Origin: Agapetus fuscipes
Taxonomy: Eukaryota > Arthropoda > Insecta > Trichoptera > Glossosomatidae
Assembly (NCBI GenBank): GCA_951799405.1
Contig: OX637338.1
Coordinates: forward strand, 3,906,001 to 3,970,000
Length of the DNA: 64,000 bases
Reading direction: 5' to 3'
Part shown: one piece after another, positions 57,081 to 64,000 of the stretch
How the letters are laid out: every line of letters begins with the position of its first letter
Numbering within the stretch: position 1 is the first letter of the stretch
Notes under the pieces: generated by a model
What the model saw: the letters and a program-made list of their open reading frames with translations, nothing else
The model's database searches: none
What the model was told of the DNA's origin: nothing
Position numbers and translations under genes: made by a program

Positions 57081-57177
57081 GGTCATCATTTCTGACACCC
57101 TCGGTGGGGTTCGAACCCGAGTTCACTCTACTACGACGTATGCCTCTTTGTTTCCGGTCACAGTCACAGTCACAGTT

Positions 57178-57294
57178 GTCAACGGCATTACCATGTTGAA
57201 AGCACCGGTTCCCATAGATCACCGAAGTTAAGCAACATTGGGCGCGGATAGTACTTGGATGGGTTACCGCTCAGGTACACCGCGTGTCGTTGGC
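57178..57294 (+). rRNA. 5S rRNA-like sequence, probably a pseudogene
   Basis: It follows insect 5S rRNA along its whole length (~117 bp): GTCAACGGCATTACCATGTT, then GATCACCGAAGTTAAGCAAC, ATTGGGCGCGG, AGTACTTGGATGGGTTACCG and ACACCGCGTGTCGTTGGC. The ends can still pair. The internal control elements are slightly damaged (GATAGTACTT where GTTAGTACTT is usual, GGGTTACCGC where GGGTGACCGC is usual), with several small changes around the centre. It is a single copy between SINE pieces, not part of a 5S cluster, so a retro-pseudogene or SINE-associated copy is likelier than a working gene. Confidence 0.75.
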
Positions 57295-57303
57295 ATCTTG
57301 GAC

Positions 57304-57596
57304 CGGTCCGTAGTCCAGTGGCAGCACTTCAGACTTCGTAAATGGAAGGTTGTGGATTCGGATCCCGGCGGAGCACAAAAAATATACCATTTATATTTCG
57401 AATGTGCTCTTCGCTGAGTTGAAAAATTCATAAGCCTTTACCAAAGACCGGTCACTGAAAGGTCCATCCAACCTTACAACAACTGGGTCTTGCTTGAGAA
57501 TTGGCGCTTTCTACAGCGACGACCAAGCTCGCAGAGGGCTCTTGAGGTGGGATACACACAAAAACAGCGCTCACCAAATAAATCATCCTAATATAA
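57304..57596 (+). repeat. SINE B, full-length + copy directly after the 5S-like sequence
   Basis: GGTCCGTAGTCCAGTGGCAG (A box), GGAAGGTTGTGGATTCGGAT and CCCGGCGGAGCAC (B box, slightly decayed), GTTGAAAAATTCATAAGCCT, AAAGGTCCATCCAACCTTAC, GGCTCTTGAGGTGGGATACA, ending AATAAATCATCCTAATATAA with an (ATAAT) tail. About 290 bp. Confidence 0.8.
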
Positions 57597-58274
57597 TATA
57601 ATATTAACAGTTACTTAATTAATAATGTGCGAAATTATGTATGTACACTGAGTACTAATTAACGCATGCGTTGTTGGTAACCGCATATCATGCAAACTGA
57701 CATAAAATATCGATGTTGACTTTGCATCAAGCAGTATCGGATTTCTAACTAAGTAATCCTTCATAGTTTCAGCGTGATGAATTATTATCATTGCCACTAA
57801 ACTGTCCTTGAAGTATAAAAGCGTTTTACCAAAAATCTATCAAAATCACAACATCGCCTCCTAGTGAGCGTTTTGGCTTCCATGCATTTTTGGTAAAATT
57901 TTGTAGTTTACACTTGGGGTACTGAAATTCTATCGCAGTTCAAACAATATCAATTTATAACACATGGTAATACATGGATAGTAAAATTTAGTACTCCAAG
58001 TATACAACTTTAGGTTTAAACTTAACCCTAGCGTCTATCAAAATGTATAAAAATTAAAACAGAGCCCCACAGTGAGCGTTTTAGTTTTCATATATTTTTT
58101 GTAAAACGTTATGGTTGAGATTAAACGTAATTGTACGTACTTGGGTAAAGTACGTCATATTTGTAACAATGATGGGTATAATAAATCAGCATGGGGGGAA
58201 CATAATATTAATTAATTATTATTTATTTAAATATTTGACTACGCAAAACAATTTATTTATTAATTTAAAGGTTG
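57597..58274. other. intergenic, nothing recognised
   Basis: AT-rich, no supported feature. Two loosely similar segments (around 57820-57925 and 58030-58095, each with a TCTATCAAAAT start and a GTGAGCGTTTT block) hint at a diverged duplication. Confidence 0.35.
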
Positions 58275-58665
58275 TCATTCCTTGCAATAGGTTGTTATGA
58301 GGCTGACCACTTTACAAATGGCATCCCTGTTTCAAAAGTTGCCGGGTTTATGTTCATTTAAGGTTTGGATTTTAATTTGCATGCATGAATTTACCCGTGT
58401 CTGTTTGTGAATCTTAAATGTCATATATCTTTGCAACTTAGATAATAGATGATGAACTTAGATAGTTTCGACAAACTGTGTAATGAAGAATTGAGAAATA
58501 AGATGACAAAAAAACATAAATACCCCAATCTCAAGTTAACATACGCCCTGCAACTCTAGCCGACCTTTCCTGAAACAAGGGTGAGATTGGCAAAGAGAAC
58601 CATTTTTTTTACAGTATAGAAGGGTGGTCAGCTTCTTACCAACCTATCAGTCAAAGAATACAAAT
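58275..58665. repeat. inverted pair of R repeats
   Basis: A + copy with internal deletions (58275-58450, ending TTTGCAACTTAGATAATAGA) and a - copy (58515-58665, AACATACGCCCTGCAACTCT to CCAACCTATCAGTCAA) lie tail-to-tail. Confidence 0.6.
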
Positions 58666-59329
58666 AATTGATTAACTAATTTAAGACTGTGTAAACCCAA
58701 AACCTGTCATTTTTGTTTCATAAGCTTTATGGTATTAGTAAAAGAGTGACAGTAACGAAAAAATCTAGCGTTTTTATTAATTATTCATCTATTTTATAAA
58801 GGTCATAAAAAAGTATATAACTTAAAAAGCGTCACCGCAAAAAAAATTAAATGCATTGTATATATTTTTTATATTTTGATAACGCTGTAATTTCCTTTAG
58901 CAACTTTTCCCTGAAATCCCCTCCTTATCTGCGAGGTGGTAACGCCTCTGCAGTCAGCGCTCCCATACAAGCAGAGATTTAAATCATGTTAATTTGCGGC
59001 TCCACTGGCGGAACCAGCGATCCGGACAACATCATCATCATCACGACATCCATCTGCCTTGATTACCTACTGCTCCTGCCGCAAAACATCACATCATCCT
59101 GAAAGTGAGATATCATACTCTACAGATAAACACCTCAGGAGATGATTAAACGATTTTCCATTGCTTTCAAAGACTTTTTTTCCATCGAAGGATACTTTAA
59201 TGTTTTTATCACCCATTAAAGTTCCTTTATATTTTATGGGTCGTATTTCTTTTTAAATATATTTGTAAAAAGGAATGCATAAAATTTAAATTCATCAGTG
59301 TGCTTTTCCTGGCCACAAACAGGTATTCT
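58666..59329. other. intergenic, nothing recognised
   Basis: A GC-richer patch (58900-59110) includes a CATCATCATCATCACGACAT run. No exon could be supported on either strand. Confidence 0.3.
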
Positions 59330-59672
59330 ATAATCTAAGTTGCAAAGAGATATTTTAGCATTTAGAACTCATAATATTAAATGCATGCCCACAATCAGGC
59401 AAGTATTAGTTCATGCTTACAAATTCTACAAATTAAAATCTAAACCTCGAATGACCATAAACCCTGCAACTCATGCTGACCTTCCCTGAACCGGGGGTGA
59501 TATTGGCCAAAGTGAACCACTTTTTACAGTATCTATCATTTGAGGTTTGGATTTTATTATTGTAAGTACCCATTCAACATTTGTAAGCGCGAACTACACA
59601 TGTTTGTTTGTGGGCATGCATCTGAGAGCTTTAAATGAATATATCCTTGCAACTTAGATTATAGATTATAGA
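59330..59672. repeat. inverted pair of R repeats, head-to-head
   Basis: A - copy (59330-59535) runs to TGAACCACTTTTTACAGTAT and meets a 5'-truncated + copy (59535-59672, ATTTGAGGTTTGGATTTTAT to TTGCAACTTAGATTATAGAT). Confidence 0.6.
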
Positions 59673-59851
59673 GATTGTAGATCAGCCTCATACAAAACTA
59701 TAATTTAAGGAATTAATTAATTAATTATTAGGAGGCGATTTTGGAAAGATCATTTCTCTAAAATGAGTCATGAAAGACCCGCACACTGGAAAAAGTTTTT
59801 AGCTTGAGGATTTAGTTTGTTCTTTTATATATTTAAATGTAATTTTTTATT

Positions 59852-60110
59852 CATATTCCTTGACTTATAGGTTGGTATGAGGCTGACCACCCATACTGTA
59901 AAAAATGGTTCACTTTGCCAATGTCACCCCTGTTTCAGGGAAGGTCGGCAAAAGTTGTGGGGCTTATGTTCATTTGAGGTTTGGATTTTATTTGTAAGTA
60001 CACATTCAGCATTTGTAAGCGCGAACTACACTTGTTGGTTTGTGGGCTTACATCTGAGAGCTTTAAATGAATATATCCTTGCAACTTAGATTATAGATTA
60101 TTATAGACCT
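59852..60110 (+). repeat. R repeat, + copy, full length and young
   Basis: The clearest complete copy: CCTTGACTTATAGGTTGGTA, GAGGCTGACCACCCATACTG, CAATGTCACCCCTGTTTCAG, GGCAAAAGTTGTGGGGCTTA, GCGCGAACTACACTTGTTGG, ATATATCCTTGCAACTTAGA and the ATTATAG tail. The 70-aa frame across it (59877-60089) is the same as one at 23008-23220 and comes from the repeat, not from a gene. Confidence 0.8.
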
Positions 60111-62220
60111 ACTTTAAAATTAAATCCAAAACACAAGCAAGCACACAGAAACTCTCACCGCGCTACCATAAAACAGGGGTGACATTGGCGAAAGTGAATC
60201 ACATTTTACAGTCTGGATGTATAACAATCAATAGCGTTTTCTTTACGTTAATATTTTAAACAAAAGGAAAAGCGTAAAATGTTTTCGTCTAACAAATCTA
60301 TTGTTCCTTTTCCGCCTTCAACATAAATACACAATAATTCATGTTAAATTTTTAAACACAAAAAAAATTAAACTGGAGAAGGTACAATGACTTGTAAAAA
60401 ATAGGCAAATTAATCCATCCTTTGTTACAGGAAAAGTTATGTAACGAGCTTTTCATGCGAATACATATTTTTTATTTGTAAATGAGATTTTGCGCGCGTA
60501 ATTTTCATTTAGAGGGAGCTTCACAAAAATTTACGAAGAGGAATAAACAGAAATTGTTTACATAGGTACATAGACTACATACTTTATTTTATATGTATTT
60601 TTTGTGTATTTTGCATCTAAAACTCATAATATTCTTTATTTATAAATTAGAAAACAAATAATGGAATTATTTATTTATTTTCCATTTTCAAAAAACTTTC
60701 AGGAACTATGCAATTTACAACGAGTTCGGAACATGGAAAAGGTTTTGAAAATAAACGTCGTTACCCGGCCGGGTTTTTAGGGAAAAGGCATACAAATATT
60801 TTGTTATCGGTAGCTACGGACGGCAATTCCATACAAGACTGACGTTTCTTCGACGAGAAAAAGTTCTAAATTCAAAAATGTTCGGATATCATTGAAGTGG
60901 GGTTGGCATTCGCAAACATTTTCAAGAAGTACTTTCGTAATGAATTACATAACGTCTTTTATTCCTTTATGTCGAACTTTTCCAATACCCAAAGTATACA
61001 ATTTTAAATTTTAACTTGATTATAGCGTTTACCTAATAAAGTACGAATACTAGAACAACGTCTCTAGAGAATGTTTAAGTTTCCCTGTATTTTTTGTTAA
61101 ACGCAATGCTTGAGTTTAAACGCAATGTTTTACACTTGGGGTACTTTTGGAGTTTTATTTAAAACTCAGGGTGAACTCTCAAGAATATAATATGAGTAGA
61201 ATGGAACCAAAGGTGGCAATCTAGGGTTTTTTCACAAATGAAATATATGTATGGAAATGATGAGGAAACGATTTACTGTGTTTCCATATATTTATCTCAT
61301 TTTAAGATAAAATCCTAGATTACCGTCTTTGTTTGTATACAACTCAAATACTATACAAACTCTAAAATACCCGTATATGAGTAATACTTCTCTACGTGAA
61401 AAAGTTTCAGCTCTTATTTCTTTCAAAACAGCTTTAAGCAAAAATATTGTGACGCTAACGAAATGTGATTTAATGTTGAAAAAAAATTTTTTTTGACCTC
61501 AGAAAAATATGAAATATTTAGGGCTCTACAGTTTAAATTTATAGATGTGAGTATGTACCTTTTTTCCTTGAATAATATATTGATTTAATTGACCGAATCT
61601 ACGCTATGGTGGAGCGAACAATAATTTGTCGTTTTTTGAATAAGCGCCGGTTTCAGCCCGGCCATGCCTTACTTTGATCCTGGAATTCATTAAAATAAGA
61701 ATTGATGAATTGTTAATTGCTAACATTAATGCCTGTCTGGCTAGGCAGAAATAGGTTGGTGAATAACATTACTCTTTACGACTAAAAAACATGAATAATA
61801 ACGTTGCTTTAAAACGCAAATGAACAAATTTAAATTGCGTTTGAAATTCGAATTTTTCTTAACGGGCAAACGTCTCACGTCTAGCCTTCCAGGGCCTTAG
61901 AAACCAATAATAAAATATTATTAAGCCTTTGCCCTAGCAACCTGACCATGTGATGACAGAATTTTTTGATGTTTTGAAATGTGCAAACCTCATTATACGT
62001 AACGCCATTTTATATGTAAAAGGATGTATAATAAAATCATACTTGTTTTTACGTTTGAAATGAGTACACACATCTTTTCATAATTTTCTTTGATTCAACA
62101 TTTTCAAAAGTCACCTTTTGAGTTCCCATATCAAAAGACAGCGTTCCGCTTTTCACCGACTGTTGAAAATAACTCGCGGTTCATTTTTGGTGTCAACTGC
62201 GGGACTGGTTCGTTCTTTCC
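60111..62220. other. intergenic with R and SINE C fragments
   Basis: 60140-60225 contains a decayed - strand R piece (ACAGGGGTGACATTGGCGAA). 61680-61775 (+) is a SINE C tail (GAATTCATTAAAATAAGAAT, TGATGAATTGTTAATTGC, CTGGCTAGGCAGAAATAGGT). The rest is AT-rich with no gene. Confidence 0.45.
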
Positions 62221-62329
62221 CAGGCCCGGATTAAGGGCGGTTAGAGCGGTGCGACCGAACCAGGGCCCCCGCGTCTTAAAATGCCCCCAAGACGTTTTAG
62301 AAAAATATGCTTTAACTATACTTCCAGAA

Positions 62330-62617
62330 GAAGATCGGGAATTACTGACATAGTCAAAAGAGTGGCAAAACAGAAGTGGTCGTGGGCAGGGCATGTTGCC
62401 AGATTGAGCGAGCAAAGATGGACGAAAAGAGTGGTAGAATGGAGACCTCTTGAAGACAAAAGAACTAGAGGAAGGCCTCTTACACGATGGTCAGATGGTA
62501 TTATTGCTGGTGACTGGATGCAGAAAGCCCAGGACAGAGACGACTGGAGAGATACTCTTATGGGGGAGGCCTATGTCCAGCAGTGGACAAGAAGTGGCTA
62601 ACTAAGTAAGAAGAAAG
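62330..62617 (+). pseudogene. RTE-type LINE 3' fragment with 13-bp target duplication
   Basis: Reads RRRSGITDIVKRVAKQKWSW, AGHVARLSEQRWTKRVVEWR, RTRGRPLTRWSDGI and WRDTLMGEAYVQQWTRSG before a stop, the C-terminus of an RTE-like polyprotein. TATACTTCCAGAA lies on both sides (62317-62329 and 62618-62630), a perfect 13-bp target duplication, so its limits are exact: a very short, 5'-truncated insertion. Confidence 0.8.
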
Positions 62618-62964
62618 TATACTTCCAGAATCAAAGACGCCCCTGGAGACTTGTATGAGGAGCCTCTCGAACAGTATTCTCAAAAACAATCTTAAAACGC
62701 TGTCAGTAATCACTTTGGTTATATCACCTATATTTTTGTTAGGGGGGGGGAGGGGTTATCTATTAAAAATATGATAGAATTGTCTATTTTATTAAAAAAA
62801 ATAACAAATTTACTCAAAGTATGATCTTTTCCTAGAGGTTTGTCAAAGAATTGGTGAAACTAAACATACCCAATGGAGGCAGCACAAAAAGCCAGGAAAA
62901 AATTGTGATGTCATCCTGTCGAATTGCTAAAAAAAATAATAGTCAATATTTTCTTACTAATCTC

Positions 62965-63222
62965 TGACTTATAGGTTGGTATGAGGCTGACTAACCATAC
63001 TGAAACAATGGTTCACTTTGTCAATGTCACCCCTGTTTCTAGGAAAGTCGCAAAAGTTGTAGGGTTTGAGTTCATTCGAGGTTTGGTTTTAATTTGTAAA
63101 TACACATTAAGCATTTGTAGCGCGAACTTGCACGTGTCTGTCTGTGTGCATGCATTTGATATAAGTTTTGAATCTTAGTATATCTTTGATTAAAAGCGAC
63201 TTAGATTATACATTATAGGGGG
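62965..63222 (+). repeat. R repeat, + copy
   Basis: GACTTATAGGTTGGTATGAG, GTCAATGTCACCCCTGTTTC, AAAAGTTGTAGGGTTTGAG, the GTAGCGCGAACTTGCACGTG block and GCGACTTAGATTATACATTA tail. Confidence 0.7.
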
Positions 63223-63533
63223 AGTTATGGGGGGGCCCCCCGACGGTTTCCCGCACCAGAGCCCCCAGTGGTCTTAATCCGGGTTTGTTTTTACTCCAGA
63301 CGTAATGGCCACTTGCCAGAATTTCAAAGCTCTTGCATTTTCACCTCCAAACACGCCAAGCACTTCTAAGAGTTGATACCCTAAATATAAAACCTTACCA
63401 GCAACCAAAGAATTTACCAAAATATGTTTACAAACCAAAACAGCACTTCCCGTGAAAGTTTTATTTTCACATTTTTTTTTATCAAACGCTACTGTGGAGT
63501 AATGACTTTAAACGTACTGGATACGTTCCACTC

Positions 63534-63849
63534 GGTGACAGTTAGAACGGCACAGTGACAAAACGACACACGACATAATGACACATGACGGAACGACACA
63601 TGATAGAACATCACAATGACAGTACATCACTATGACAAAACAACACAGAAAATACATTACTATGACAAAAAATCACATACCTACAAAAGAACATTCCATA
63701 AACGGCACTTGAAAAAACAACACAGTTGTCATGTGATGTTTTGTAATTGTGATGTACTTTCCTGTGAAGTTTTGTCATGTGTCGTCTGTCTTATGCACAG
63801 ATCACGGGTCTTATGTTGTTCTGTCACTTTGTCGTTTCTATCATGGAAC
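63534..63849. mobile_element. foldback element copy 3
   Basis: The left end GGTGACAGTTAGAACGGCAC with the AGTGACAAAACGAC block pairs with the right end TGTTGTTCTGTCACTTTGTC and GTTTCTATCATGGAAC. Repeated ACACATGACA / TCATGTGTCGT units fill the arms. The perfect 10-bp direct repeat CGTTCCACTC flanks it (63524-63533 and 63850-63859). Shortest of the three copies (316 bp). Confidence 0.75.
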
Positions 63850-64000
63850 CGTTCCACTCAACCATGGCGTTTGACCAAAATTGTTTAAAAACCAAAACGC
63901 TCATTAGAGCTGCTGCTTTGGTTTCGATATATTTTTTGACGGGTTTGATACTTGGAGTGGTGAAACCACAAAACGAGGAATTTAAATCTCCTCTCGTAAA

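Larger units (their letters stand above)
62221..63287. mobile_element. composite hAT-like element with nested RTE and R copies
   Basis: Ends CAGGCCCGGATTAAG (62221-62235) and CTTAATCCGGGTTTG (63273-63287) are inverted repeats with two mismatches. The adjoining GGGCCCCCG-rich flanks are typical of hAT-type CAGGxCCGGATT elements. No 8-bp target duplication was evident. Inside are an RTE fragment (62330-62617) and an R copy (62965-63222). Confidence 0.55.

Noticed and set aside
62870..62926. A 57-base - strand exon candidate (acceptor TTTTTTTTAG, donor GTATGT) whose phase would join exactly to the exon at 51909.
   Set aside because: It encodes a short hydrophobic stretch and would fit, but it lies inside the interval of a hAT-like element (62221-63287) between an RTE and an R copy, and a 57-base match in phase is expected by chance in 12 kb.

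Overview
The window is eukaryotic nuclear DNA, AT-rich and packed with transposable elements. It holds two complete multi-exon protein genes on the + strand and the 3' end of a third gene on the - strand. Everything points to an insect: the two proteins resemble their insect orthologues, and the repeats are tRNA-derived SINEs, RTE- and jockey-like LINE ends, hAT-type elements and a tRNA-Lys-primed LTR element. I favour Lepidoptera, but the order is an inference and cannot be proven from this sequence.

Region by region. 1-25,000 shows no convincing host gene. It is a mosaic of SINE copies (family A), an abundant ~260 bp repeat (called R here), RTE-type LINE 3' ends, one 5'-truncated jockey-like LINE (9486-10600), several palindromic MITEs (18786-19146, 21063-21763, 22437-22676) and two foldback elements with long, internally repetitive inverted repeats (6386-7014, 23859-24399). 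25,017-35,328 is a six-exon lysosomal palmitoyl-protein thioesterase gene (PPT2 type, 290 aa). Its 7.25 kb first intron contains a young LTR retrotransposon in antisense (1602 bp LTRs that look identical), itself nested in a TIR transposon. 37,018-46,170 is the coding part of HEATR1 (UTP10, 2114 aa, five exons including a 5' UTR exon), a nucleolar ribosome-biogenesis factor. Two of its introns are loaded with LINE, SINE and hAT insertions. 46,300-48,900 holds a G-run TIR element with an RTE copy inside it. 48,994-51,909 carries three phase-compatible - strand exons encoding the C-terminus of a single-pass membrane protein that I cannot name; its 5' exons were not found with confidence. 52,000-64,000 is again repeat mosaic, with a 5S rRNA-like sequence at 57,178-57,294, a third foldback element (63,534-63,849) and a composite hAT-like element (62,221-63,287).

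How the genes relate. PPT2 and HEATR1 lie on the same strand with about 1.6 kb between the last PPT2 poly(A) signal and the HEATR1 coding start, and have unrelated jobs (lysosomal thioester hydrolysis; 18S rRNA maturation). No operon-like or functional linkage is implied.

The points most worth following up are: a foldback family with 9-12 bp target duplications; a tandem duplication in PPT2 intron 2 that copied the exon 3 splice acceptor and the catalytic-serine codon region; a hAT insertion 13 bp inside HEATR1 intron 4; an AGGTCA-type half-site array inside the PPT2-intron LTR element; and a SINE/5S/SINE cluster at 57.1-57.6 kb. Repeat boundaries were set by eye and are usually good to about 10-20 bases, except where a target duplication is stated.
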